From contig NZ_FLQX01000162.1 in the NCBI RefSeq assembly GCF_900089955.1, positions 1 through 64,000 on the forward strand: a stretch of DNA of 64,000 nucleotides, read 5' to 3'. This DNA comes from Candidatus Accumulibacter aalborgensis. GTDB taxonomy: Bacteria; Pseudomonadota; Gammaproteobacteria; Burkholderiales; Rhodocyclaceae. The position numbers were made by a program, and so were the translations under genes. The notes beneath the pieces were generated by a model. That model saw nothing but the letters and a program-made list of their open reading frames with translations, was not told the DNA's origin and did not search any database. This document shows, piece after piece, positions 12,555 to 22,000 of the stretch; position 1 is the first letter of the stretch; every line of letters begins with the position of its first letter.

Positions 12555-12995
12555 CTAGTTGTTGACCGGAGCGACCTTCTGCCACACGCTTGGACACTGG
12601 GTGACTGCCGGATAGTAAGCACCCTTTTCCCGGCAGTAATACCAGTAGCCAGGCTCTAGCGCCCGCCCGGGGGACACCAACGGAGCGATCACTTCGTCTC
12701 TCTCGACGTAGACCACAGGTGGCGGCACAGCGATCACTTGAGGATAGATCACCGGCGGTGCGTAATAGGCCGGAGGTCCCCACGCCCCCCAGTACAAGGG
12801 GGCACCCAGATACACCCCGACGCCCGGGCCACGATAGCCCCATCCGCCTCCGTAATAGCCCCCGCGCGGCCCGCCGTAGCCACCGACGACGACAGCGCCA
12901 GACCCCTGGTAGGGGCCACGCCACCCGCCATCGGCCTGAACCAGCATCGGTTGAATGAGGGCCAGCAAGAGCAGCGCGCTGATCGAAGTTTTCAT
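12555..12995 (-). CDS. Exported Gly/Tyr/Pro-rich hypothetical protein
   Basis: This 146-residue protein has a clear signal peptide (MKTSISALLLLALIQPML, cleavage likely after VQA). A low-complexity Gly/Tyr/Trp-rich segment follows (about residues 25-70), then a Pro/Val/Tyr-rich segment. The C-terminal motif has the form WYYC...AYYP.V..CP..WQKV, containing two cysteines that could form a disulfide. This C-terminal motif is recurrent in short exported proteins of betaproteobacteria with no known function. The start has a GGGAGAG ribosome site; an upstream in-frame ATG at 13067 lacks one. It is convergent with pdxH and not obviously in an operon. Confidence 0.7.
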   Translation of the reverse strand: MKTSISALLLLALIQPMLVQADGGWRGPYQGSGAVVVGGYGGPRGGYYGGGWGYRGPGVGVYLGAPLYWGAWGPPAYYAPPVIYPQVIAVPPPVVYVERDEVIAPLVSPGRALEPGYWYYCREKGAYYPAVTQCPSVWQKVAPVNN

Positions 12996-13063
12996 GGAAT
13001 GCTCTCCCGTATGATGACTCGCCATGAGTTGACAGTGGTCGCCGGATTTCGTCACCATCCGTT

Positions 13064-13777
13064 TCACTCGGCAGTCGCCGGAACGATCGCCTCGACGATG
13101 GCTTGCCTCGCGCTACAGCGCCACTTGATTTCCAGATCGTAGAGCCGAAAGCCATATAGCCGCCGCGGATCGTCAGCGTAGGCAGGACGAGGATCCTGTG
13201 CCAGCAGCTCGCGCAGCAGCGTCTCCAGATCGGGCCAACGCGACTCGTGCTGGCACAACTGGGGCAAGGCCTGCGCACTGAAAGCGACCGCCAGAGTTGA
13301 CGGTGGTCCGTCCACATAACCGGCGCGTGCAGCCGGCTGGCTGTCGACAAACGGGATGTAAGGCTTGATATCCAGTACCGGCGTGCCGTCCAGCAAGTCG
13401 ACACCGCCAAAGGTAAGCAGCACGCCGTCGCGCGTGTCAATGGCCAACAGTTCGACCAGCGACAAGCCCAGTGGGTTGGGGCGAAACGGGCTGCGGCTGG
13501 CGAAGACGCCGACCCGTTCATTGCCGCCGAGGCGCGGCGGACGAACGGTGGGGCTCCACCTGCCGGCTGTCCGATGGAAGATGAAACTGAGCCAGACATG
13601 CGAAAAAGCCTCCAGCCCACGTACCGCCTCGGCTCGATCATAGGGTCGCAGGAGGCGCAGGCGGCCGCGAGCATGCGGTGCCAGCCGCGGCTGTCGGGGA
13701 ATGCCGAAGCGGTCCCGAAACGGCGTCGCCAGATAGCCGATCGGTGAGAACGTGGCCTCAGGCACCGCCGCCGTCAC
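13064..13777 (-). CDS. trmO: tRNA t6A37 N6-methyltransferase (TrmO/TsaA family)
   Basis: TrmO uses SAM to methylate N6 of the threonylcarbamoyladenosine at position 37 of ACY-decoding tRNAs. The sequence carries FSPIGYLATPFRDRFGIPRQ, GLEAFSHVWLSFIFH, GVFASRSPFRPNPLGLS and LDIKPYIPFVDS, the family signatures. A GTG start at 13777 gives 237 residues, close to E. coli TrmO (235). A TTG at 13819 would add 14 Arg-rich residues with no ribosome site, so it is less likely. It follows cbiX in the ubiG-cbiX-trmO run. Confidence 0.92.
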   Translation of the reverse strand: MTAAVPEATFSPIGYLATPFRDRFGIPRQPRLAPHARGRLRLLRPYDRAEAVRGLEAFSHVWLSFIFHRTAGRWSPTVRPPRLGGNERVGVFASRSPFRPNPLGLSLVELLAIDTRDGVLLTFGGVDLLDGTPVLDIKPYIPFVDSQPAARAGYVDGPPSTLAVAFSAQALPQLCQHESRWPDLETLLRELLAQDPRPAYADDPRRLYGFRLYDLEIKWRCSARQAIVEAIVPATAE

Positions 13778-13862
13778 TCGCGACCGACGGCGCTGGCGAA
13801 AGCTGCGCCTTGCCGGCAAGCAACTTGCTGATCGCAGCGTCCGCCATGCCCATCGTGACCCG

Positions 13863-14249
13863 CTAGACGCCGGCGATCGTCAGCGCATGTCTGGCCATCG
13901 CCTGCACGATGGACTCGGCCTCACCAACCGCCGCAGCTAGTTCAAAGCGCGCTTGCGGGTTGCGCTCGCGCAAGTCATCAAGCAGAAGCGGCACGTCGCG
14001 CCTCAGATGGCCACCCCGAGCGATAAACATCGGTAGCACGACGATACGTTCGAAACCCTCGTCCAGCAGCGCTTCGGCGCACTCGCGCAAGGCCGGCGTC
14101 ATGAACTCGAGGAAAGCGAGTTCGACTCGCAGTTCGGGAGCCTGGTCGCGCAGCGCCGCGCAGACACGCTGCATCGGGTCAGCCCATTCCGGATCACGGG
14201 CGCCGTGTGCAAAGAGGACAAGCGCTGTTCTTGACATGTGGTCAGCCAT
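13863..14249 (-). CDS. cbiX: Short CbiX-type sirohydrochlorin chelatase
   Basis: This 128-residue protein resembles the single-domain CbiX(S)/SirB chelatases that insert Co2+ or Fe2+ into sirohydrochlorin. It has the N-terminal [13 protein letters not shown] motif, with the catalytic His, and [18 protein letters not shown], with the second His pair. Two-domain CbiX proteins are twice this length; the short forms act as homodimers. ATG 14249 overlaps the ubiG stop by 8 bases, while ATG 14237 is an equally plausible start. With cobA at 4718-5512 it could serve siroheme or cobalamin synthesis; which metal it uses cannot be told here. Confidence 0.85.
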   Translation of the reverse strand: MADHMSRTALVLFAHGARDPEWADPMQRVCAALRDQAPELRVELAFLEFMTPALRECAEALLDEGFERIVVLPMFIARGGHLRRDVPLLLDDLRERNPQARFELAAAVGEAESIVQAMARHALTIAGV

Positions 14250-14943
14250 TTTTTACGGTATGCAGGAGGTAATTCACGTCGGTGTCTTGGCCAAGAGCAT
14301 ATTTACCGGTAAAGGGATTATAGGTCATCCCGCGCAAGTCACACGGATCGAGACCAGCCATCCTTGCCCAGCGCAGAAGCTCCGAAGGCTTGATGAACCG
14401 GGCATAGTCATGGGTGCCCTTCGGCAGCATCTGCAGCACGTATTCGGCGCCGATGACGGCAAACAGGTAGGCTTTCGGGTTGCGATTGATCGTCGAGAAG
14501 AAGACGTGCCCGCCAGGTTTGGTCAGCGCCGCACAAGCGGCGACTGTACTGGCCGGATCGGGAACGTGTTCGAGCATTTCCATACAGGTGACGACATCGT
14601 AGCCGCTGCCGTTCTCGGCAGCCAGTTCCTCGGCGGCGATCTTGCGGTAGTCAACACTTCGCCCGCTCTCGAGCAGGTGCAGGCGAGCAACATTCAGCGC
14701 CTTGTCGGAAAGATCGATGCCGGTGACCGTCGCACCTCTCGCGCACATTGCCTCGGAGAGCAGACCACCGCCGCAACCGACGTCCAGAACGCTCTTGCCG
14801 GCGAGTTTGCACTGGCCGTCGATCCACTCCAGACGCAAGGGATTGATGTCATGCAGCGGCTTGAAATCGCTACTCGGATCCCACCAGCGATGGGCAAGCT
14901 GGCTGAATTTCTCGAGTTCGGTCTGATCAGCGTTGAGGGCCAT
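14242..14943 (-). CDS. ubiG: Ubiquinone biosynthesis O-methyltransferase
   Basis: This 233-residue SAM-dependent enzyme performs both O-methylations in ubiquinone synthesis. It carries [21 protein letters not shown] near the N terminus, the SAM motif [16 protein letters not shown], the [10 protein letters not shown] motif and [16 protein letters not shown], all typical of UbiG. Start ATG 14943 was chosen at the conserved [13 protein letters not shown]; the open frame continues upstream into the ompA terminator. It is the first gene of a ubiG-cbiX-trmO run and lies just beyond the terminator of the upstream ompA gene, so its own promoter must be close to or within 14944-15020. Confidence 0.96.
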   Translation of the reverse strand: MALNADQTELEKFSQLAHRWWDPSSDFKPLHDINPLRLEWIDGQCKLAGKSVLDVGCGGGLLSEAMCARGATVTGIDLSDKALNVARLHLLESGRSVDYRKIAAEELAAENGSGYDVVTCMEMLEHVPDPASTVAACAALTKPGGHVFFSTINRNPKAYLFAVIGAEYVLQMLPKGTHDYARFIKPSELLRWARMAGLDPCDLRGMTYNPFTGKYALGQDTDVNYLLHTVKNG

Positions 14944-14968
14944 ACCTGCGGTATCCTTGACGAGAGGC

Positions 14969-15003
14969 AAAAAAAACAAAAAAGCCCTGCCGAGACAGGG
15001 CTT
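14969..15003 (-). terminator. Rho-independent terminator of first ompA-type gene
   Basis: On the minus strand an 8-bp stem (AAGCCCTG with CAGGGCTT, 14982-14989 and 14996-15003) with a six-base loop is followed by a long T-rich tract. It sits 18 bases after the ompA-type stop codon. Confidence 0.9.
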
Positions 15004-15020
15004 CGCGTGCCGCTGGCGGA

Positions 15021-15701
15021 TTACTTGGTGCCGATGAGTTCGATGTCGACACGACGGTCAGGCTGCAGGCAGGCAATGACCTTCGGGCTCGTCTTGCCGA
15101 GGCACTGATCAGGCTTGGTGACCGGATTCTTCTTGCCCTTGCCTTCGGTGTAGACACGGTTCGCTTCGATTCCCTTGCCGACCAGGTATTGCTTGACCGA
15201 CGCAGCGCGCTGCTCGGAGAGTTTCTGGTTGTAGGCATCGGTTCCGATGCGGTCGGTGTGACCAACGGCCAGGATGACTTCGAGCTTGAGTTCCTTCGAC
15301 TTGGCGACCACTTCGTCGAGCTTCTTCTTGCCTTCCGGACGCAGCGCGGACTTGTTGAAGTCGAACAGCGCATCGGCAGCGATGGTGATCTTGTCACCCG
15401 ACGGCTTCGCTGACGGCGCAGCGGCCGGCGCGGCCTTGGCGATCACTGCCGGCTCGCAAACCTCCTTCGGAATCAGATCCTTGTCGCACTTGCAGCCGGC
15501 CGGGTCTCGGGCGGCACCGGCTGGCGTCCAGAACCCTGTGCGCCAGCAGAGGCCATTGCCACTGACGACCACTTCACCGCGCTGATCGATCACGTACACC
15601 CTATCCAGAGGAGCCGAAGTCTGTGCCTGAGCCAGCGAGACGCCGAAGCCGAGAGTGGCGGCGAGCAGGGCCATAATGGAGTTTCTTGCAGTTGTGTTCA
15701 T
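15021..15701 (-). CDS. OmpA-family outer-membrane/peptidoglycan-associated protein, copy 1
   Basis: This 226-residue envelope protein has a signal peptide (residues 1-26, ending AQA). A short N-terminal domain contains [10 protein letters not shown] and CKCD cysteines, an Ala/Pro-rich linker follows, and a C-terminal OmpA domain (about residues 105-225) contains the [20 protein letters not shown] and [21 protein letters not shown] peptidoglycan-binding motifs. It has no large beta-barrel, so it is an OmpA-like tether rather than a classical porin. ATG start with GAGGGA upstream. From about residue 68 on it differs from copy 2 (17170-17838) at only about five positions. It lies directly behind the mtaD-like gene. 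Confidence 0.9.
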   Translation of the reverse strand: MNTTARNSIMALLAATLGFGVSLAQAQTSAPLDRVYVIDQRGEVVVSGNGLCWRTGFWTPAGAARDPAGCKCDKDLIPKEVCEPAVIAKAAPAAAPSAKPSGDKITIAADALFDFNKSALRPEGKKKLDEVVAKSKELKLEVILAVGHTDRIGTDAYNQKLSEQRAASVKQYLVGKGIEANRVYTEGKGKKNPVTKPDQCLGKTSPKVIACLQPDRRVDIELIGTK

Positions 15702-15777
15702 CTAGGTTTCCCTCGTTAGTTGGAGCTTGCGAAACGGATCCGCATAGCCGGTTATGCCTCGTTGTCGACTGAACTCA

Positions 15778-17103
15778 TCACGGACGAATTTTATTTTGCC
15801 ACAAGAGCGCCAGCTTTATCAATCCAGGCGCGTTGTTTTCAACCAGTTGCCCGTTTTCAACGCGTATCCGGCCCGCCACCCATACGTCAGAAACATGCTC
15901 CCGGCCTACTGCGTAGGTCAGGTGCGAGACCGGGTCGTAGCAGGGAGCGAGGGCAATATCGTTGAGACTGACGGCGCACAGGTCGGCATACTTGCCCACT
16001 GCGATGGAGCCGATGTCCGCCTCGAGACCAAGAGCCCGAGCGCCCCCGAGCGTCGCCATGTGCAATACACGGTGGGCATTGATGGCATCGGCACGCCCAC
16101 TTTCTTCCTTGGCCAGCAACGCGGCCAGGCGCATTTCCTGAAACAGGTCGAGACGATTGTTACTCGCGGCGCCGTCTGTACCGAGACCGATGTTGATCCC
16201 TCTCGCAGACAGTGCGGTGATCGGTGCAATGCCACTGGCAAGCTTGAGATTCGAACTTGGACAATGAGCGACCGAGCATCCATGCTGCGCCAGCAATTCG
16301 ATTTCCTCGGCGTTGACGTGCACCGCGTGCACGGCAATCAAGGCCGGACTCAGCAAACCCAGCCGACGAATGCGCTCAATCGGGCGCATGCCGAAACGTT
16401 CCATGCTGTCGTTGATTTCATGCGCCGTTTCGTGCAAATGGAGGTGAATCGGCAAGTCGATTTGCTCAGCGAGTGTCAGCACCCTGGCAAAACTCCGCTC
16501 GCCGACCGTGTATGGCGCATGCGGGGCGAGGCAGAACGACAACAACGGCTCGTCGAGGCGCTGGTCGCGAACGGCGAGACCTTTGGCAAGATAGTCATCC
16601 GCATCAGCCGCGTAGTTGCTCGGAAAGTCGACGGTGATCAGACCTATCGCGGCGCGGATTCCTGAGGCGAGCGCTGCGTCAGCCGCGGCGCCGGGGAAGA
16701 AATACATATCGTTGAAGCACGTGATGCCACCGCGCAACATTTCGGCGCAGGCCAGCCGGGTGCCGTCATGGACGAACTGCGCCGAGACGTGCTGTGCCTC
16801 GGCCGGCCAGACGTGATGGTGCAGCCACTCCATCAGCGGCCGGTCATCGGCAAGACCACGGAGCAGGGTCATCGCGGCATGCGTGTGCAGATTGATCAGC
16901 CCCGGAATCAACACATGCTGGTCGAGCCGCTTGCGCTGGCGTGGCGAAAAGCGGGCTGCGACCTCACTCTGCGGGAGAACGTCAAGGATCCGGCCGTGAT
17001 CGATGGCCACCGCGTAGTTCTCGAGAACTGCCTCAGGCGGATCGACGGGGACCAGCCACCGCGCCTCGATGACCAGGTCGACAATTTCCACAGGCGCCAT
17101 CAT
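15778..17103 (-). CDS. mtaD: 5-methylthioadenosine/S-adenosylhomocysteine deaminase-like amidohydrolase
   Basis: This metal-dependent deaminase of the TRZ/ATZ (amidohydrolase) superfamily has about 441 residues. The metal and substrate motifs are LINLHTHAAMTLLRG, CLAPHAPYTVG, LHLHETAHE, a conserved His in AVHAVHV, and GLGTDGAASNNRLDLF. The family deaminates MTA, SAH or guanine-like substrates in SAM salvage. The start is uncertain among GTG 17112, ATG 17103 and ATG 17100. It is sandwiched between two ompA-type genes, and the terminator of the upstream copy lies 24 bases before its start, so it needs its own promoter or read-through. SAM recycling fits the three SAM methyltransferases encoded nearby, but that is inference. 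Confidence 0.85.
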   Translation of the reverse strand: MMAPVEIVDLVIEARWLVPVDPPEAVLENYAVAIDHGRILDVLPQSEVAARFSPRQRKRLDQHVLIPGLINLHTHAAMTLLRGLADDRPLMEWLHHHVWPAEAQHVSAQFVHDGTRLACAEMLRGGITCFNDMYFFPGAAADAALASGIRAAIGLITVDFPSNYAADADDYLAKGLAVRDQRLDEPLLSFCLAPHAPYTVGERSFARVLTLAEQIDLPIHLHLHETAHEINDSMERFGMRPIERIRRLGLLSPALIAVHAVHVNAEEIELLAQHGCSVAHCPSSNLKLASGIAPITALSARGINIGLGTDGAASNNRLDLFQEMRLAALLAKEESGRADAINAHRVLHMATLGGARALGLEADIGSIAVGKYADLCAVSLNDIALAPCYDPVSHLTYAVGREHVSDVWVAGRIRVENGQLVENNAPGLIKLALLWQNKIRP

Positions 17104-17126
17104 TGCGCTCACCGCTCGCAGAGCCT

Positions 17127-17156
17127 AAAAAAAACCCCGCCGAAGCGGGGTTTTTT
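17127..17156 (-). terminator. Rho-independent terminator, second ompA-type gene
   Basis: A perfect 12-bp inverted repeat with a CGAA loop (17129-17140 and 17145-17156) has a C/G core flanked by A and T runs. On the minus strand it follows the ompA copy 2 stop by 13 bases. The flanking A and T runs mean it could also work on the other strand. Confidence 0.9.
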
Positions 17157-17169
17157 CACATGGCCGGAA

Positions 17170-17838
17170 TTACTTGGTGCCGATGAGTTCGATGTCGACA
17201 CGACGGTCAGGCTGCAGGCAGGCAATGACCTTCGGGCTCGTCTTGCCGAGGCACTGATCAGGCTTGGTAACCGGATTCTTCTTGCCCTTGCCTTCGGTGT
17301 AGATACGGCTCGCTTCGACGCCCTTGCCGACCAGGTACTGCTTGACCGACGCAGCGCGCTGCTCGGAGAGTTTCTGGTTATAGGCATCGGTTCCGATGCG
17401 GTCGGTGTGACCAACGGCCAGGATGACTTCAAGCTTGAGTTCCTTCGACTTGGCGACCACTTCGTCGAGCTTCTTCTTGCCTTCCGGACGCAGAGTCGAC
17501 TTGTTGAAGTCGAACAGCGCATCGGCAGCGATGGTGATCTTGTCACCCGACGGCTTCGCCGACGGGGCGGCGGCCGGTGCGGCCTTGGCGATCACTGCCG
17601 GCTCACAGACTTCCCGCGGAATCAGATCTTTATCGCACTTGCAGCCCGCCGGATCCGTAGCTGCCGCGGCTGGCGTCCAGAACCCCGTGCGCCAGCAAAG
17701 GCCGGTACCGCTGATCACGACTTCGCCGCGCTGGTCGATCACGTAGACGCGATCAGCAGCGGTTTGGGCCTGTGTAGCGCCAGCGGCCGCGAAAAGGCCG
17801 ATAGAGGCCAGTAGGGTGGTGATGATTTTCGATTTCAA
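17170..17838 (-). CDS. OmpA-family outer-membrane/peptidoglycan-associated protein, copy 2
   Basis: This 222-residue paralogue of the protein at 15021-15701 has the same layout: signal peptide (ends TQA), Cys-containing N-terminal region, Ala/Pro linker and C-terminal OmpA domain. The two proteins differ in the signal peptide and the first 30 or so mature residues but are nearly identical over the last ~160. The frame starts at TTG 17838 (MKSKII), supported by GAGGAGG 6-7 bases upstream; no ATG lies nearby. Its own terminator follows. It is likely abundant in the envelope, judging from the strong ribosome site and terminator. Confidence 0.88.
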   Translation of the reverse strand: MKSKIITTLLASIGLFAAAGATQAQTAADRVYVIDQRGEVVISGTGLCWRTGFWTPAAAATDPAGCKCDKDLIPREVCEPAVIAKAAPAAAPSAKPSGDKITIAADALFDFNKSTLRPEGKKKLDEVVAKSKELKLEVILAVGHTDRIGTDAYNQKLSEQRAASVKQYLVGKGVEASRIYTEGKGKKNPVTKPDQCLGKTSPKVIACLQPDRRVDIELIGTK

Positions 17839-18204
17839 GATGTTCCTCCTCGATTAATTTCTGTTGGGTCCAAATGCGTGTGATGCGATGCGATTTTTGC
17901 GCAGTGAGGAGATTTAAGCATACAAACTTGTTTTGCTTCAACCATCGGTTTGGCATTGTGTCGCATTTATACAACGAACCGTCCGTAAAACGTCGTTCGC
18001 TGGAGCGAATGGGCGACTGCAGATCCCCAGCCGGTGCACGGCGGTGGCCCAGCGCGGCGCACGCGCGCGCTTCCCGCGTATCCTCGTATACTTGCCTGCT
18101 TGCATCTTTGCATCTTTGCTGCTGAATCCTGCGCAACGGGTTCGGAAGCCGGTACGCCGTGCGTTCGTGCGGCTCAGAAACAGGGAGGAACCAAGGAGAG
18201 CCTC
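17839..18204. other. Divergent intergenic region between ompA copy 2 and sirtuin gene
   Basis: About 365 bases carry no convincing gene. The half next to ompA should hold its promoter; A/T-rich sequence around 17915-17945 is the best candidate. A tandem GCATCTTT repeat is seen near 18102-18118. An open frame running into the sirtuin gene from 18034 has no ribosome site and low-complexity composition, so it is not called. Confidence 0.5.
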
Positions 18205-18963
18205 ATGCCATCACCCAGCCTGGAGTCGGTCGCTCGCATTCTGCACGAGGTACGCCAAGCGCGGGAAATCGTCGTCTTCTCGGGCGCCGGGCTGTCTGCG
18301 GACAGCGGCATTCCCACCTTTCGCGATGGCTCAACCGGCTTGTGGAACAACGTGGACCCTGACGAAGTCGCCAGCATTGAAGGCTTCTTGCGCCAACCGC
18401 GGGTGGTCTGGGACTGGCTGCTGCAACTGAAGCACCTGGTCGATGACCGGAGTCCGAATGCAGGTCATCGCGCGATTGCCAGGCTTGAGGAAATCTGTGC
18501 GACGAAGCGGCTGACCATCATCACCCAGAACATCGACGGCTATCATGCGCGTGCAGGGAATGATGACGTACTCGAAGTCCATGGCACGATTCATCGGCTG
18601 CGTTGTCATCGGCGCTGCGGCTTCGTTGCCGTCTGGCAGCAAGACGCCGTCGAACCTTTTCCTTGCCCCGACTGCGGCGGCCCGGTGCGGCCCGACCTGG
18701 TATTGTTCGGCGAGGCGCTCGATGAGGAAGTATTTGCCGCTGCCGAACTACGCAGTATCAATGCTGATGTCTTCTTCTGCGTCGGCACGTCGTTCACCGT
18801 CCAACCTGCCGCCCGCCTGCCGCTCTGGGCAAGAAGCTCCGGTGCGACGGTGGTGGAAGTCAATCCCCACCCGACGCCTCTCTCGGACGCCGTAGATTAC
18901 TCGATTCGTAGCGGCGCCTCGCAGTTCTTCAGTGCGCTGTGCGCTCGGCTCGATCACGTATAA
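18205..18963 (+). CDS. Sir2-family NAD-dependent protein deacylase
   Basis: This 252-residue sirtuin removes acyl groups from protein lysines using NAD. It has the NAD-binding GAGLSADSGIPTFRD motif, TQNIDGYHARAG, the catalytic His in EVHGTIHRLRC and four zinc cysteines in two pairs (CHRRC and CPDC). It ends with a Rossmann segment, VGTSFTVQPAARLP. Start ATG 18205 is backed by AAGGAGAG; longer in-frame starts (18034) are unsupported. It lies 55 bases upstream of mfd on the same strand. Substrates cannot be told from sequence, though acyl-CoA synthetases are classical sirtuin targets and one is encoded at 49226-50869. Confidence 0.9.
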   Translation: MPSPSLESVARILHEVRQAREIVVFSGAGLSADSGIPTFRDGSTGLWNNVDPDEVASIEGFLRQPRVVWDWLLQLKHLVDDRSPNAGHRAIARLEEICATKRLTIITQNIDGYHARAGNDDVLEVHGTIHRLRCHRRCGFVAVWQQDAVEPFPCPDCGGPVRPDLVLFGEALDEEVFAAAELRSINADVFFCVGTSFTVQPAARLPLWARSSGATVVEVNPHPTPLSDAVDYSIRSGASQFFSALCARLDHV

Positions 18964-19018
18964 TGCCCCCCTTTCGCTGCCTTGCCTTGACCAGCCTGCG
19001 CAGATCCCATCAGCTCAG

Positions 19019-22000
19019 ATGTCGAGTCGCGAGTCGTCTTCCTTGTCATTGCCGCTTCCCGTGTCGCCGCTGCCAGCCATCGGCGAAAAGCTTCATTTCC
19101 CCCCGTTTGCCGGCTCGGCCGACGCGCTTCTGATCGCCAGAGCGGCAGCGGGCGCCGGTATCGGCGCCCGGCGGCGCATGCTGGCGGTAGTGACCGCCCA
19201 CGCCAGCGATGCCCAGCGCCTGCTGGACGAAATCCCGTGGTTCGCCGCCGATCTGCGCGTACGGTTGCTGCCGGACTGGGAAACATTGCCCTATGACGGC
19301 TTTTCGCCACACCACGATCTCGTCTCAGAGCGCCTGGCAACGCTATATGCCGTCACCCGCGGCGATTGTGACGTGCTGCTGGTACCCGCCAGCACCGCCG
19401 TTTACCGCCTTTCGCCGCCAGCCTATCTGGCCGCCTACACCTTCTTTCTCAAGCAGGGCGAAAAACTCGATTCGGCGCAGTTCCGCGCCCAGCTGACGCT
19501 TGCCGGCTACGCTCATGTCACGCAAGTCGTCGCGCCGGGCGAATACTCGATCCGCGGTGGCATCGTCGACCTTTTCCCGATGGGCTCACCACTACCTTAC
19601 CGTCTCGATCTCTTCGACAACGAAATCGAAAGCATCAAGACCTTTGACGTCGATAACCAGCGCACGCTCTATCCGGTGCCTGAAGTCCGCCTGCTGCCGG
19701 CGCGCGAGTTTCCGCTCGATGACCAGGGACGCGCGCGTTTCCGCCAGCGCTTCCGCGAAATCTTCGAAGGCGACCCCGGCCGCTCGCGGATCTACAAGGA
19801 TGTCTCGAATGGCGTTCCGCCAGCGGGTATCGAATACTGGCTGCCGCTTTTTTTCGAGGAAACGGCCACCCTCTTCGACTACCTGCCGAAACAGACCGTG
19901 CTTTGTCTGCACCGCGACGTGCCCGAAGCGATTCGCACCTTTTGGCGTGAGGCGCAGTCGCGTTACACCATGCTCTCAGGTGACCGAACCCATCCGCTGT
20001 TGCCGCCAGCCGATCTTTTCCTGGCCGAGGAACCCTTCTTCGTCGCCGCCAGGTCCTACGCCCGCGTGGACATCGCTGCCGGCGAGTGTGGATTACTGAG
20101 TGGGTCGCTCAACGGCCCGGTGCGCAGCTTGCCGTCCCTGGCCGTCGACCGCCGGGCTGAAGACCCGCTGTACCGTCTCAAGGCCTTCATCGACGGCTTC
20201 CCTGGCCACGTGCTGCTGCTTGCCGAGACCCCCGGGCGGCGGGAAATGCTGGCCGGACTTTTCGCGGAATACGGACTACACCCCGAACCCTACGCCGGTT
20301 TTTCCGAGTTCCTGGCCTCCCGCAGCAAGCTGGCGCTGGGGATGGCGCCGCTGCATGACGGTTTCCTGCTCGATCAACTGGCAATCATCACCGAAGCCGA
20401 ACTCTACGCCGACAGCCCATCACGTCGCGGGCGCCATGTGGCCCAGCGCAAGGCATCGGTCGACAACTGGCTGCGCGACCTGACCGAATTGAAGATCGGT
20501 GCTCCGGTGGTCCATGAGCAACATGGCATCGCACGCTATCAGGGTCTCGTTCTCCTCGACCTGGGTGAAGGCGACACGGAGTTCCTCGAACTCCATTACG
20601 CCGGCGATGCCAGGTTGTATGTGCCTGTGTCGCAATTGCACGTCATCTCGCACTACTCGGGCGCTGACCCCGACGCAGCTCCGCTGCACACGCTCGGCTC
20701 GCCACAATGGGAAAAAGCCAAACGCCGTGCCGCTCTGCAGGCCCGCGATACGGCGGCGGAGCTGCTCGCTCTCTATGCCCTGCGGGCAGCACGGCAGGGG
20801 CACGCCTGTGAGTTCAAGGCTCATGACTACGACGCCTTCGCCGACGGTTTTGGCTTTGAAGAAACGGTCGATCAGGCAGGTGCGATCACCGCGGTGATTG
20901 AAGACATGAAGTCGGGCCGGCCGATGGACCGCCTGGTCTGCGGTGACGTCGGCTTCGGCAAGACCGAGGTGGCCTTGCGCGCCGCGTTCTGCGCGGTCGC
21001 TGGCGGCCGACAGGTGGCCGTCCTCTGCCCGACCACCCTGCTCTGCGAACAGCATTTCCAGACTTTCAGCGACCGCTTTGCCGACTGGCCGGTGACCATC
21101 GCCGAGATCTCGCGCTTCAAGAGCGGCAGGGAGGCCAACCAGGCACTCAGGGAACTGGCCGACGGCAAGCTCGACATCATCATCGGCACGCACCGCCTGC
21201 TGCAGAAGGACGTGCAGTTCAGCCGTCTTGGTCTGGTGGTCATCGACGAGGAACACCGCTTCGGGGTCCGCCAGAAGGAGGCGTTGAAGGCGCTTCGTGC
21301 CGAGGTTGACGTGCTCACCTTGACCGCCACTCCGATCCCGCGAACGCTCGGCATGTCGCTCGAAGGCCTGCGCGACTTCTCGGTCATCGCCACGGCACCG
21401 CAGAAGCGGCTGGCAATCAAGACCTTCGTCACCCGCTTTTCCGACGGCATCATCCGCGAGGCGCTGCTACGTGAATTCAAACGCGGGGGCCAAGTGTACT
21501 TCCTGCACAACGAAGTCGACACCATTGAAAACATGCGCGACAAGCTTGCCAAGCTGTTGCCCGAGGCCCGTATCGTCGTCGGCCACGGCCAGCTCAAGGA
21601 ACGTGACCTGGAGCGCGTGATGCGCGACTTCACTCAACAGCGAGCCAACGTCCTGCTGTGCACGACGATCATCGAGACCGGCATCGACAATCCGCACGCC
21701 AACACCATGGTCATCAACCGGGCCGAGAAGTTCGGCCTTGCCCAGTTGCACCAGCTCCGTGGTCGCGTCGGGCGCTCGCACCACCAAGCCTACGCCTACC
21801 TGCTGACGCACGACGAGACGGCACTCAGCAAACAGGCTCGCCTGCGACTCGAAGCCATCCAGATGATGGATGAACTGGGTGCCGGTTTCTACCTGGCCAT
21901 GCATGACCTCGAAATCCGCGGCGCCGGTGAAGTACTCGGCGACAGCCAGTCGGGGGAGATGCAGGAAGTCGGTTTCAATCTGTTCACCGAGATGCTCAAC

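Noticed and set aside
18034-18204. N-terminal extension of the sirtuin
   Set aside because: The added 57 codons have no ribosome site and look non-coding, whereas ATG 18205 has AAGGAGAG.
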